Of a stretch of DNA of 64,000 bases, positions 24,364-36,900 are shown piece by piece; the stretch's first letter is position 1, and the number at the start of each line of letters is the position of its first letter. The notes under the pieces were generated by a model. That model worked only from the letters and a program-made list of their open reading frames with translations, was not told the origin of the DNA and made no database searches. The stretch lies in the NCBI GenBank assembly GCA_032164295.1, contig JAJHTX010000001.1, positions 3,534,001-3,598,000 on the forward strand. Direction: 5' to 3'. The position numbers were made by a program, and so were the translations under genes. The DNA is from Inonotus obliquus. Taxonomy: Eukaryota > Basidiomycota > Agaricomycetes > Hymenochaetales > Hymenochaetaceae.

Positions 24364-24536
24364 TGTTCTTCGATGCATTAAATGGAATTATTCATTTCGT
24401 CACCTCGCTGTCCACCAGCAATCCCGCGGGAGGTACAAATAACTCCATTACACGAGCTGTATTATATACATGATTATTTGAACGTACAAGAAAGCGAAGT
24501 ACTATAAAGATGAGGTTGGGGAAATAATTGATATCG

Positions 24537-26147
24537 CTATGAGTGCAGCCCCGTGACCGACGAGGAGGAGGAGGAGGAGGAGGAGGAGGAGGAGGAGGAG
24601 GAGGAGTTCGAATCGCAACGTCGAGGCACGCTTCGACCACTCTCAATGTCTTTGTTCGCCGGAATCGAGTACAACGAAATTCGTGCCGTGGTCTGGCCTC
24701 CTGCGCTAGGGGACCGTGATTTTGACGTAGGGAAAAGCAGGGTATCGTCTCCGAAGGATCCACTTGATACTTTACGAGATGGAGTAAGACCATGCCCCTT
24801 TCCCGGTACCTCCGTGCCCATTAGGACGTTTGTCGGACCTACCGCCGCCTGTCGGAAGGTGCGTCTGCGGTACCTGTGAAAGCGCCTTCGATGCGTGCGG
24901 CGGACAAGACCAAACTTGCGATATACCTTGACGAGATTTATGAGAGTCGGAGCAATGAGAAACATTGGGAGAATCTGTCCGAATTCCCACACGTCCGCGT
25001 CAGGGCCTGCGTCAGGGCCGAAATTATCACGGACAAGCAACTCTGTGTTCATGACGAAAAGTGCCCAGAGAATGCTGACTATGACAAGCTCGACTAGAAG
25101 CGTCCCAGAGATCCCACCATCGTAGTCTTCAATAGAAATGTCAGTTAGCGAGACTGGCGGATGCAAATTGACAACTTACGAATTTCTTTCAGTCGCTTCT
25201 GTTTTCTCGAGCCATACTCTCCAGTCATTGGTATCTTCACTCCATTTGAAGGCGTAGGACAAGTCATGCGAGTAGCTGCAGGACCGCCAGGATCACAATG
25301 TCTACGGAGATCCACCATAGAACTATCCTGACACTTTTCTACACGCATGTTCCTAGTCCACAACCTCGTCGATACCATCGTCTTCCGGATCGTATCCAGT
25401 CGTGTCCTGTATCGTTTCTTCACCCTCCTATAGAGTCTTATGATCGGCCTACGATAGTCCGTGAAGTTGAGGATGGTGTAGACAAGAAATACGATAGCAA
25501 GGACAATGGAGGCGGCAAAGCGTCCGGTGTTCAGGACTGGGAACCGCTTGAAGAAGACTGCGACGGCAGACGTGTTCGCACATATACAAGACCCAAAGTC
25601 GGGTGCCATGATCAGTATTGTAAGGACAAAGGCGAAAATTGCGTATGATTGCAAAATTGAAACGACCTGGAGTACCTCGTCACTCCGAACGAAGCGATTG
25701 TAAGCCGGCATGGAAATAAATATGGACGCCCACGAAATCGACAGCAAGTAGACAACAACCACGGCATCTTGTAGACTCATAGTTGGCTCGGATTTTAACC
25801 CCAAGATAGAAGAGGCGACAACCATTGCTACATTGGTTGCGACGAGGGTGTATAGTGCCCCTGAGATCTCGTCGAGGGACCCAGAGCGGGCAGACAAGAG
25901 AGCTGAGAAGGAACAAGATGAGAATATACACCTTCAGCGTATCTTTCAACCACTAACAAAGGAAGTAAGCTTGGAGGTAGAATGAAATGCGTACGCCTGG
26001 ACCACTGATTTCTGTGTTCATCTACTGCCATTTAGAGAGAGAGAAGACTGCAAGAACGATAGGCCGGCATACCTCTGGACGACTGTAAGGAGGACAAAGA
26101 CCGCTGGAAGTGCACGATCCCCCTTCCGTGACGCGAATTATAGGCAT
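24537..26147 (-). CDS. Uncharacterised multi-pass membrane protein with poly-Ser tail
   Basis: I recognise the general type (a fungal integral membrane family without known function) but no named protein. The N-terminus from 26147 has VTEGGSCTSSGLCPPYSRPE, and after an intron MNTEISGPGVRISFYLQAYF. Next come LDEISGALYTLVATN, VVVVYLLSISWASIFISMP and VSILQSYAIFAFVLTILIMA, then FAASIVLAIVFLVYTILNF. After a basic loop another exon gives SGTLLVELVIVSILWALFVM and QILPMFLIAPTLINLV. About six or seven helices are visible. The C-terminal 110 residues are hydrophilic, Ser-rich, and include about 15 consecutive Ser residues encoded by a triplet microsatellite before TGLHS. It is convergent with MSH4 (173 bases apart). 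The exact first exon is less certain. Confidence 0.7.
24562..24606. repeat. (GAG)15 trinucleotide microsatellite inside a coding region
   Basis: Fifteen uninterrupted GAG triplets on the + strand, read as TCC (Ser) codons by the - strand membrane protein gene. Its neighbouring frames would read poly-Pro or, on the + strand, poly-Glu; these are by-products. Confidence 0.95.
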
Positions 26148-28429
26148 CGCTACAGACTTGCGGGGACGGTGGTCAATGGCGAAGACCGTCACCCGCTTTG
26201 TTCTTGACGTCACATATGAAGCACTGGCAGTAGTGTGAATGCTGTGTACACAGTATGATCAAAATCCTGAGACTGGGAGTCCGCAGCAGTATACAGTAGT
26301 GATTTCATCGAAGCCAGCGGCGCGCGGTTACTGTAGCGAGGTGATCCCATCCAATGATCCATCATGCATGAGTTGATCAATAAAAAAAAACATTCGTCCG
26401 CTCACGTGCCGCTAAAGAATCATCCGGCCCTTGAGCTACTTTCTTTATCTTATCTTACAGTTTTCTGGCAGTGCTATATTAGCTGCCAGACGGTACTGAA
26501 CCTCCAGTCGTTTTACTTGACGCTCGCTATTGCCATGGTTATAAGCACGAATTGGACGATCACCGTTCCTGAAATGCAATCGGCGCATAGGGAGATGGAT
26601 AGGATCATTTATTGGATTTGAAATGGTCTTGTAAGATGTAGTTTCCTCGTAGTCGGAAGCCAAGAGACATTATCCAATACTTTACATCACAGCATCTCAT
26701 TTTCGGACATAATCACCGTACTATCTTTTGACTGATCTCTCATGTTCACAAGATTTTTGCTATTTTTCTAGTGTTGGCGAAAAAGCAGAATAAGTTGAAT
26801 CGTTTCAATGGCTCCTTGGTCGATGAAATGGATAGAGAATCAAGAATCACGCACCTGACCAACCTGACATGCCAACCACTTCATCGACTAGCTTCGTTGT
26901 AGTTGATATGTATGATTTAGTGCTACGTGAGCAATCCTTGCCTTCTCTGACAGACCGACTATTATGAATAGGTCTGTAACGACGCATACACCTTCCGACA
27001 GTCTCATCAATATTGGTATATCCTGCTGTCTTGGCCGCTGAGCTTTGTTCTTATATTCTACTAGGGCCGATACAGGTAAGCTTTGACAATGGGACGTACA
27101 GAGAGACATGAATTCCTTCCCGTCTAGACTTGCAGGCAACAGATTGGCGAGGATATTCGAGAAACTCCTTCGCCGTATCGCCGTATTGCAACGGGGGAAG
27201 GTTTCACCTCTGGGTTAAATTCCGTGTTGAGCTGTGCGTTCATTGGGTTATCTCTCGCATGATCATCAGGTCTACCGGTCCCGGTCCCGTCAGTCTCGGG
27301 GCATATTAGAACTTGGGGTCCTCACCTTATGATCTTTGACTGTATCTCTGGGAAGATACTCATATGTACTCATCCTTGGGATGAGAGTAATAAGGAACTT
27401 CGAACTATGCCGGAATGTATGTACTTGATGGGAATCTCCCTATCGAGGAATCTGCCCATCGTTCCTGGTCCGTGAGTATCGAGATTGACTAATGCAGGTC
27501 TACAAGCTTGACCCGAGAGTATGCCTGGAAAGCTTCTGGTTTCTGCAATTTAGTGCTGCTGTATCCGAGAGTATCAGTCGCTTCCATTAAACGCAAAGAA
27601 GCTTGAGCTGGGAGAAAGAAACGGCTCCGAAACGTGCTTCGCATTCGGCATTAGAATGTTCCATCTTGAAATTATTCGTCTTCTGTGCCAGGATGATCCC
27701 TTTATCCTCGAGCACAGTCACTTGTTGAATGTACAGTACCTCGATACTTCCCTGTGTCCTGATAGGTACTGAGAATAGAAACAACTGTTGAATACGTAGG
27801 CTGCCCAGACCTGGAAAACTCAACGGCGTCCTTCTAAGGCCCTCGATTTTGAGGGCCTTTGCATTATTTTACATTTCCTGATCGGCCCAAGACAATGCTC
27901 GTTGGACGGCAGGGTACGCCCCGTGTGGATCATCTTGAGATTTCTGAGTTCTACACAATCTCGATACACGCCGTTCTGGGAATCTGAACATGTTAACGAG
28001 CGGCGGAAGCGCACTTCAATCCATTTGAGGCGATCCACACCATGAATTGTTATGACGACCTCGCCGGCTACTCTAGATACGAGGGCTTGAGCTATCACAT
28101 CGAGTAAAGGAATGCCACGGCAGGCATCCTAAGCTTTAAGGAATGCAAGTTGATGTTTACACTCGCATGCCTTGTTTGTACAACTTGTACCTCTTAGTCA
28201 GCGCCGATCTAACCAACTTCCAAAAACACGCATTACGTTAATCACGTCGATCATCTCTCTACTGTCTGTGTCTGTCATCACAAATCCTCATTCCTATTTC
28301 CATACATCATACGACATACAGACAGCGACCGCATTATAACAAGAAGTGAAGGCGCGTTGGGTATCAGAAGAAGGCAGGAGGTCGCTACTGCCGCCCGGCA
28401 ATATAATGCTGCAGCAGGAACTAACGCAT
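26148..28429. other. 2.3 kb gene-poor region with weak coding-like segments
   Basis: No gene is supported. It is divergent upstream sequence for the membrane protein gene and MED21. On the - strand, 27587-27823 and 27820-28098 are open and have protein-like composition (for example VLYIQQVTVLEDKGIILAQ), faintly reminiscent of CNH-domain sequence, but without a complete motif. A 9-bp perfect hairpin lies at 27836-27859 between them. Confidence 0.4.
27836..27859. repeat. Perfect 9-bp hairpin
   Basis: AAGGCCCTC and GAGGGCCTT flank a six-base loop GATTTT. In DNA or RNA this would form a stable GC-rich stem-loop. Confidence 0.85.
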
Positions 28430-29200
28430 ATGGACCGTATAACTCAGCTCCAAAATGAGATCGAACAAGTCAGTATCATTAGTATCGGTATGAGTCCTCA
28501 GGACCAGACCTAGTAGTCAGTACCATTCGTGGCTTGCTATCTTGTTCCTCGTCTTTTCGTCGTTACACTGACGCATGCTTCCTTGGGCGTGGCTTACTAG
28601 TTGTTGACGATAATGTCGCAAAGCATCCATTACCTTACTACCAAGACGAACTTTGAGCAAGTTAGTGCGGCGATACCGATTACGAAGGCGCGGAATGTGG
28701 AAAAGATAGATCCCCCTGACGTGTTTGAATGTAAGCATGCAAAGACTCGTCACTGCTGTACTGGCTCGCTGATACATGTGCTCCATCGCGTCGTGATGTG
28801 CAGCTAGTAAAGCTGAGCTTGTCGCAGATATCGTGTCGAAGGCGAAACAAGTTGAGGTCCTCATCAAATCGTTGCCTGTTCCCGAGTCTGAAGAATCTCA
28901 GGTTCGTCGGTTTCCTTGAACTCGGTTATTAGAGGCCTTGCTCATATAGCATTGGCGCATTTTCATTCAGGCCCTGCGATTCCAGGAGCTGGAAGAAGAA
29001 ATGCAAGAAGCCAATGAGGAGTACATCGCAGCTCTGAATCGAGCTAGTGAGTCCCCTCCTCTGGCGTTTCATGCTTTGTGTTGATGAATCGCTTCGTCTC
29101 TTTAGAAGACTTACATGCACAGATGTCCGAAGTCCTTCGTGAGATTCTCAGTGCTTCAGAATTGACTGAACATGTAGAAAATGGTACACCAGTCCCTTGA
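28430..29200 (+). CDS. MED21: Mediator complex subunit 21 (Med21/Srb7)
   Basis: Small helical subunit of the Mediator middle module; it heterodimerises with Med7. Five exons join to 145 residues, against 144 in human. The N-terminus MDRITQLQNEIEQ is the family signature. After an intron comes LLTIMSQSIHYLTTKTNFEQ, then KAELVADIVSKAKQVEVLIK and SLPVPESEESQ (the conserved IDxLIxSLP region). The last parts are coiled coil: FQELEEEMQEANEEYIAALN and EDLHAQMSEVLREILSAS-type sequence. An in-frame ATG lies eight codons upstream at 28406, but homology favours 28430. Terminator and downstream region show nothing else. Confidence 0.9.
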
Positions 29201-32116
29201 GGTTTCTCGATCTGCCAGGTCGCATATCGCACGGATGTAACCTTGTAATTGTATGGGTATGGAACTAAGTTTGCGAAGTTATCCGAACTGGCGAAGCGAC
29301 GAGTGATTACCCGGCTGTAGGGATGTAATCTCTGGTGCTTGACCTTGTTGTGGTCAGCTGGCTTAAACTATCAAGCACTTCTAAAACTATGAAAGCCCAA
29401 GTCTTTTGACCAGGTATGGAGGTGCTGAAAGATACTTACCGCGTCGCCTGCCGCAAGGATCCGTAGGGACAGGGAATTGTAATAAGGGAAATCCTTCTAA
29501 AAAAGCAGTCGACCGCGCAAATGAAGATAAGTCCACCCTTGGTTCATTGGTTAATCGAAACCGCACTGGTTCAACCTGGTATGGTACTTTTCGGTGGTTA
29601 GTACCATCACTAGAGGGTCACTTGATGTCCTGGTGCAGGTGCGAGATATGTATTGGAGTATATTTGCGGGTCTGCGCCTTCGAGCTTTGGGAACGGGAAG
29701 CTGGGTATCGAAATGCTGAGGACAAGCGGATACCTATCATGCACTTCGGCCTGCTGGTCCGTCCAGTACACCTACACAACTCGAGAGGACACATATCGCA
29801 TATCGGTGGACTAAACGGTGCGGTCTGCTTATGTGCCACGATAAGGGGAAGTTGGCCGATCTAGGGGTCGAATCCTTCTGTGGATTCCCTTTGGGACAGG
29901 GGAAACCCAGGCCTTAGAACAAGGCTGACTGAACCAATGTTGGTGACCCTCACAAGAAAGGTGTTAGAGTGGGGAATAGTCTGACACCCAGTAGGAAGGG
30001 GGGGGTGACAGAACTTGGATAATGGAGCTTGTGCCAGCAATCCTTACTAAATTCAAATACACTAAACGGACATCCCTGTTCGACTTCCCATTAGCCGCGC
30101 CCAGAGTCGGGAGAATCCTCCGTGCAAGTCCACTAAAACGAAGACTGATTATTGACAAGGTCAACTGACAAGACTTAAACACCGTTCACACCGGGCCGCC
30201 TCTCGTCTTATCTCATTGTAGGTCTCTTCAAGGAAGGCTGGATGGCTGAATCTATGGTTATGGCAGTCAGAAGTTTACATCTATTATTCACCGAGACCAT
30301 GCGCATCGGATACTGCCAGCAATATCGCTCTCATCCTCTAGTGTGCTTCCATTCTTACTCAATTCAACGTCGGTCTCTTCCCCGCTGACTGCTTCAGATG
30401 AATGACTAGCCAGCCGCCTGTGATACACAGAAGGATGGCCGAGATGTCCAGTTACGTTGAACGGAATACCGGACGCCCTGCTCGGGTCCCAAAATTTTGG
30501 GAAGTGCTTGGTGGGGTAATAGAAGTTCCTCCTGTAACAGTGAAGCCGAATAAGCTACGTGAATGGGAGTGAGACGGGTACTATGCCGAGTCCAGAAGCT
30601 TTGGTGGTCCTCCAAGGGGACGTTAAGGAGTGGGAACAGCGCCGCCGCAGTTCTAAATGTACAACCAACTACAAGATGTTATACCGACTGGCATCAAAAG
30701 AGCGTGGGGGGCTATCCCTCTCTCGATCTCCCAAAATCCGAGACCATTTAGTCTTGCATCGTGACTTTCGTTCCCCTTCCGATTTCAGTGATAGGTTAAG
30801 TAGCGGAAATGTATACCGACGTGGCGAACGCCGCAAAAGGGATGTAATAGGTTAATCAGGTGGGTTGAAGGGATCAGCTTGAGAAACGCCCCGTCCGAAT
30901 GTCTAGGTTCACTGTTATCAGATCCCCCTTCTTCGTAAATGACTGAGTATGTAGCTGAATGACCTACCTAGCGAGAATGATGCGGGAACACGAGGTAACT
31001 GGATATCTTTAAGTGCGATTAATACCATCGCTGAACGTCAAACGCATAGTCTAGCTCAAGGAGAATAAGCCATTCCGTATCCCACTTATACTTAGGAACG
31101 AGGCCTGCAGTACAGTTGGGTGAATTGCCAGCCATGATGAAGTTCCATGTTGAAAGTGCACAGCTTAAGTCAACTTGTCTGGAGCGGACGATACAGATGT
31201 TACATGTAGCATCCGCTGAATCGTGTAACATGGCTGGAACGCGGAGCTCCACTGAGTCTTGGGATTGTCTAGTGAGCCCTGAATCTTCATAGCAGAGATG
31301 GACGGGGACAAACACATAGAATTGATCCTACAGCCAACCGTAGATTCACTTGGGCTTTTCGGCGAGCACTAACGAACGATATTGACACATAGCGCGACGA
31401 TGGACCTCTGTCTCCCGTTCAGTAGCGATCAGAAACATCTTCCATGGCATTGGGGAACTCGCCTACCGGGCAGTCCCTTCTGGTACTCCCGCGACCGCCG
31501 AAGTGAGATTAAACGGTGCCAATAGGTTTGATCAACAATTGCGGGTGGCGTCCTGCCACGTTGGGTATAAACCTGCGACGTCCGACAAGTTCGGCGAGAG
31601 TTTCTAAGTGTATCCCATAGATAAACAAACATGCGTTCCCTTGGACAAGCTGAATTGTTGACGCCCCGATCGCCACAGGTCAACACCTCTTGATGGCGGA
31701 GTCGGCGACCTATCTATCACTTGGGGATATGCCTGTAATCCCGCTGTCGGGAAGATTCGCAGATAGGAGATCAGAAAATCTGAAGCTTGCCTCAGATGTC
31801 TGAGGAAATGCGGAAAAGATCAGTCAGGGAGGTCAATCAACGGAGAACGCGAATTGCGGTAAGAATTGGAGCACACAATAGTTGAGCAATGTACAAAATC
31901 TCGATGCATTCATAATCTTGCGAATTAAATCCAAGTCCATGATTAAGCTACTAGAGAGAGAGCGGAATGAATGTCTGAACAAAAGGGACGTTGGATCGAG
32001 AATGAAGGATATGATGGATATATACAAACGGAAGTTAGACAACCTCTGCAGCTGCCAGATAAGGGGAGAAACAAGAAAATCGTATCGCCTCCGACACCAG
32101 GCCAGATCAATCGGTC
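29201..32116. other. 2.9 kb region without a recognisable gene
   Basis: Open frames up to 152 codons exist (29406-29864 +) but none resembles a known family. A 56-codon frame at 30402-30572 (+), with PARVPKFWEVLGGVIEVPP, and one at 30559-30855 look somewhat protein-like. No terminal repeats, reverse-transcriptase motif or transposase motif was seen. Confidence 0.4.
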
Positions 32117-33480
32117 CTAGGAAGGTGGGTAACCGCGCCCAGCGTATTGTGCGCCATTCCCTCGCCCGTTGTAATAATGTTGCCCGCCTACACCACCAAC
32201 AAGGCTCGCGGGTGCATTCCCGCCAGGATAGTAGCTGCTCGTGTCTTCTTCGGAATAGTCTGGACCGGGTGCAAGGAGCGGATCTTTGACCTCCCAAACA
32301 GCCGCCTTGCTGCCAACCGAGAATTCGAGGTCCTCCTTCGTTATACTGTCCCAGTACTTGTAAACCATCATGACACTGAGCAGCATGCAGAGTGCGTAGA
32401 AGAACAGCCCGTCGATGTAGTGATTAACGGCGTCGCAGATCCGGTCGGAAAATGCGAAGAGCAGGACTTGGGCTATGACATAGAACGCTGTGCCGAAGAC
32501 TATGTCACCGATTGGCCATCGATCCTCCAGCGTCCGGAATACAAGGACTAGTTGCGAGACGATATAAACCGTGGTACAGATTAACGGCCAGAGTAGGTAG
32601 ATAATCCAAAGACCAATGGGGTTTGTATACTTGAATCCTGCAAACTGTTGGAATGTTGCTATTGCAACGAAGAACCCAATACCGAAAACAACCAGACATG
32701 ACGTCCGAAGTACCTATTACCTCACTTGTCAGCATGCCTGCCTTATGAACAAGTCTGAGGAAAGGTTCGCACCCAAAGTGAGAGCGGCGTTCCGTCTTCT
32801 GCAAACTGGAAACCGACGAACCCGTTTATAAGAAGACAACAATACGTTGCTGCAACAAGTCCAGTATAAACTGTTGCAAACCACTGCGGTCATCATAACG
32901 GTGCTCAGTATCTAGACCACATCTACGAGTTTAACACTTACTGGGTATACTGAACTCGCAGTTGGTATAATGCCAGAATCAAGGAAGATGGCAAGTAGTT
33001 CCACAATAGCATAGAGGTAAAAGAACATGAGGATTTCCTTTCGGCCTGAGTGTGAAACAGCTCATCAGAACAATATTCAGAGCAAACAGGCAATATTTCC
33101 AAAGCTGGGAAATGGAACAGAGAGTATCCCAACCATAACAGTTGAGAAGGCGACACCAGTTGAACCGGTGCAAGTACGCAAAGGAGAGTAACTCACCGAC
33201 AGCCGTATATTTACTACGGATGTGAAGAATCATGATAATAGTCATAACGATGGCGGCAATATGGATGACGCATGTTGCTGTACGCACCCGTACTTCAGCA
33301 TGATTTACAAGCAAGCGATCGCAAGAAATACGCACAGGGCTGGAAGATGAGGGTTCCTCCTAAATCGACATTGCGACTGTAGCACGTCGGTTCCACCCCT
33401 TGGTCCGTCTCAACGAGGGGACATATCACCAGCGGCGCTATTTCGCATACGCCTTGAAATGAACCAAACTCGATTGCCAT
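32117..33480 (-). CDS. CHS7: Chitin synthase export chaperone Chs7
   Basis: Seven-helix ER protein that lets class IV chitin synthase (Chs3) leave the ER. The start at 33480 gives [20 protein letters not shown] and [20 protein letters not shown]. Later exons have [53 protein letters not shown], then [19 protein letters not shown] and [20 protein letters not shown]. The most diagnostic part is [20 protein letters not shown], followed by [19 protein letters not shown] hydrophilic, Gly/Tyr-rich tail of about 50 residues ends [15 protein letters not shown] before TAG at 32117-32119. Frame is kept through the introns checked. Confidence 0.92.
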
Positions 33481-35947
33481 TTTTGATAAGCAGGAGTAGC
33501 CCTCGCAGCGTCGTCAAAACTGTCGAGGGTGGCTTTTGAGCGACGACGGCAAGCGGGACCTTGATATAGAGAATGGAGCTGAACGCTGCGACGAGTGAAG
33601 CCGATTTAAAGCGTGCTGCTTGATGCTTGAAGCAAGAGTGAAAGGAGCGAGAGCGACGGTGAGCGGCGACGATGGTGCAGAGTCGAAGAACGTGTGACGA
33701 TGGCCAGATCGTCTCAAGCTGCTGTCCCAAATTAGGAAATACTTACGTACTCAGCGTGGCGCAAACCAAATAACCACACACAAGAGATATTGCAAGGAGT
33801 CAACATGAAAATTCATGTATAATTGCTCCAGTTATTACTGTACAAAGTTCGATTCAAAGTATACGTGACAGTACTCATTACCACGTGCAGCATACCCTTC
33901 GCTGAATTGCTACACTTCTTCTTGAACCTGTCCGCGTCAAGTTGAACTGACATCCTGAGAAGGCCACTTTTCGAGCGTCTTGGACGAGAAGTCTACTAGG
34001 AGTCTATGGCGTTTGTGAGCCTTTAGCACTCTTGTTCGCCACCCAAACTGAACACCAGTCTTTGCTCGCCCCTGACTTCCGATGAGTCCGACAAAGACTA
34101 GTTCTGTGGGGCCTTGCGAGCATTATTGCGGTCTAGAAGTGGTATACATTGTGACGGCAGAAAGCGACCATTGATTCTTCCTTTTTTCTTGAACCCGAGG
34201 TACAAGTAACTGGTCTTTGGTGCCGTCGAAAAGGGAATCTTACTGGTGTCAAGGCACCAAAGCAATGAGGCCACAATGCCTCAGGGGCAGAGACGAACGT
34301 TTAGTGTCCTAAAAGCAGAGAAAACCGCGCATAGAATAGTCAGCGGTTGAACACGATGACACAGAAAGGATCATGATACAAACGACATCGAGTTTAGGTC
34401 CATCTGGCGTGAAGACTAAAACGAGTAATGACTCAAAAAGGGGTAGTTTAGGAAGCCTGCACAGATTTCAGTTGCTTCCTCCAGGCAGTGTGATAGATTG
34501 ATAGTGTGTTGCAGGAAGGTTCCCTATCTCAGGTCCCACCTGTAGGGAATAGCAGCTCGGCAATATGGAAGTACTGAGGCTTTCGAAAGGAGGGTCAATC
34601 CCAAGTAAGGTCGAGACTTCTTCGCTCCTTACATGTGCCGCTGTAACCCCTCTAAGATGAGCGGTGCAATTCACAAAACTGTGTTCGTGACACCGCCGCG
34701 TTGCGTTAGAAGATAATGTCGAAGCCGTCTCAGTATGCGGAATCCCGCTGTTATCTGTATCAGGGTCAATTGGTGAGTGAAGAACCTGAAGGCACAATAC
34801 CTATGAATACCAAGGGTGAGAACGCCAGTTTCGCCGAACCGCCACTCTCCGGAGAGCACTCGGCGAGAGCGACCAAAAAAAAACAAGTGTTTTGTGAGTC
34901 CATAGTATCAAGGCTGGATGATGCAATGCCACCAAATTTAGCTGTGTCCTTGTGAGATGATGAGAATTTTCGGGTAGGACGGGCAACACAAATAATGCCT
35001 TACCCAGAATCTATGATGGTATATTCGGCGGGCGCGTAATACTGATGGAGGGAAAAGATGGATAACTATCACCTTGCTTGGCGTCCGTATAACGTGTAGC
35101 ACGGACACAATAACAGCCACGATTACAAGGTCCCTATCCAGATTGGGGATGACGCTCTCCCACTGATGACAAGCTGTAATTGTTACGAAGGATTATAGGT
35201 CCAATACATGAAAAATAATGCCGCAAATTGAGTGTTTTGATCCGAATGCGAGAAGACGGAGGAGCGAATATTGCATAACACGGCGTCAGAATGCACAGCC
35301 GAGCCGATATAAGTACATTCTCTGCGGTCTTTCGGAGCTGGACAGGGGTAACGCCGAGGAATTGAGTTGCGACGGTTCTAGCTTGATCTGGATCAAAGGC
35401 TAAGAGGTCCTAGAGTGGAATCCGGTGCAGGTTCTCCCACCCAGAAGATTCCCGACTCCCGAAAAATAGGACGACTGTGGAGAACGCGGAAGTATAGGAA
35501 AAGTTTGATACAGAGGTCTGGAATGACTTGAGCCGTCTCCGGAGATTGAGATGCTCAAGATAGAAACCGCACAAAAGTGATTATGAGCTGATTTTCTCTG
35601 CCTGATTGAAGATTGGATTGAAGATGGAAGCCGCGCTGGGCTGGGAGTCAGGGACAGGGAAATGGAACACGTGAGGAAGTGACGGTCACACAAAACATTG
35701 CGACGGTCACAGCCGGACATGAATTCTCTCATGAACTGATTTCAGGCGTCTATTTTCCTCTATGCGTGTGGCTTTGTTACGCCCAAAGCTCGCCTCAGGG
35801 ATTTCACGCTCTCGGTTGGTACCATGTGCTTGGATACTCTAATGTACGCCTGCTTGATACTCAGCTGTCGCACAATCTGGGGAACGAAGCCCTGCTATTT
35901 CAAGCGGTGCTCCGCAGTATCACAAAGTCCACGATGGAGTCTCAAGG

Positions 35948-36900
35948 TTGCTTTTGGTCTTCGCATCTGAATTGTATTCTCGACTACATCATCCTGTGAT
36001 CTCTCATCTGCAAAGCCAGGGACCTGGCGACCCCTTTACTTTGCGCATTCTTGTGCAAGGTTGCGATCCTCACCTCTCAGTCGACCATACTTGGTTCGGA
36101 TATATCATTCACTCGCTATCGGAGAAGGAAAAAGAGCGAGTAGAGCATGCTGTGTGTTGGCAAGTCGTCAGGGCGTCCTGCACGGCCCACCAATCTGTCC
36201 TTGCTGACACGCATCACAACGAACGCCGGGCTGACTTCTCACCAGGTAATCACCTTTGTCTCCCATGGGAGCTTGGTGAATTGTTCGCCCGACATCATAT
36301 GCTGGCGACCCGGGGCTATGCGGTACTTAAACTTCTTGCAGATTTCAGTCCAATATAATTCATATCCGGTAATCGACGCCTTCGTTGGGCTATACAAAAA
36401 CGATATTCACTCAACGGCCCGAAAATAAGAAGCGGCTCGATTTGGTTTCGGCATTGACTCATGGTCGATACGATGCTCCGCATATCCCGCAATCACAAAG
36501 TCACACACTCGGGGCCAATTCGACTAAGATACTTGAGAAGGCAGGCTTCGAGTTCCATAGATTGCTGTCGTACGTACGGTCTTTCCCGCATATACGCGGT
36601 GCATCTGAATTCCGAGTTTCGCGCATTTGAAAAGATGTATGGTAAGCTCCGCTTCTTCTTTAAGACAAGATCCCAGACTCAAACTTGGTTTTTACGGGCG
36701 CCACTGTCAGTGTATGAACGGGGCTGATGACCTCGATCTCTGGAACAACCTGGATTTCCGCCGATCGTGATGTGGATAAGTATATCATTGCTTTGCAAAG
36801 ACGAATTGAAGAGCCGCTGCGACGGATTGTTCTACAAAGTTTTGATAACATCAGTTACTCGCCCGACCATCCAATTACGGTAAGTAACACGGATGGGATG
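35948..36900 (+). other. Coding-like island, unknown product
   Basis: Successive open stretches have protein-like composition: CDPHLSVDHTWFGYIIHSLS, LSEKEKERVEHAV, LCLPWELGELFARHHMLATR (35948-36358); KKRLDLVSALTHGRYDAPHI (36385-36630); and DVDKYIIALQRRIEEPLRRI with LQSFDNISYSPDHPIT (36727 on). The last ends directly at a consensus donor GTAAGT (near 36881). I could not join them into one frame-consistent gene and do not recognise a family. It could be an unresolved gene or a decayed one. Confidence 0.3.

Noticed and set aside
24392..24793. - strand frame with a poly-Pro run
   Set aside because: Frame-shifted reading of the same microsatellite; the poly-Ser frame connects to the membrane protein exons.
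24553..24879. + strand open frame beginning with poly-Glu
   Set aside because: It is the antisense reading of the (TCC)n poly-Ser tail and membrane protein exon; no conserved sequence follows.
29845..29885. tRNA-like B box (GGGTCGAATCC)
   Set aside because: No matching A box, acceptor stem or anticodon arm at the right spacing.
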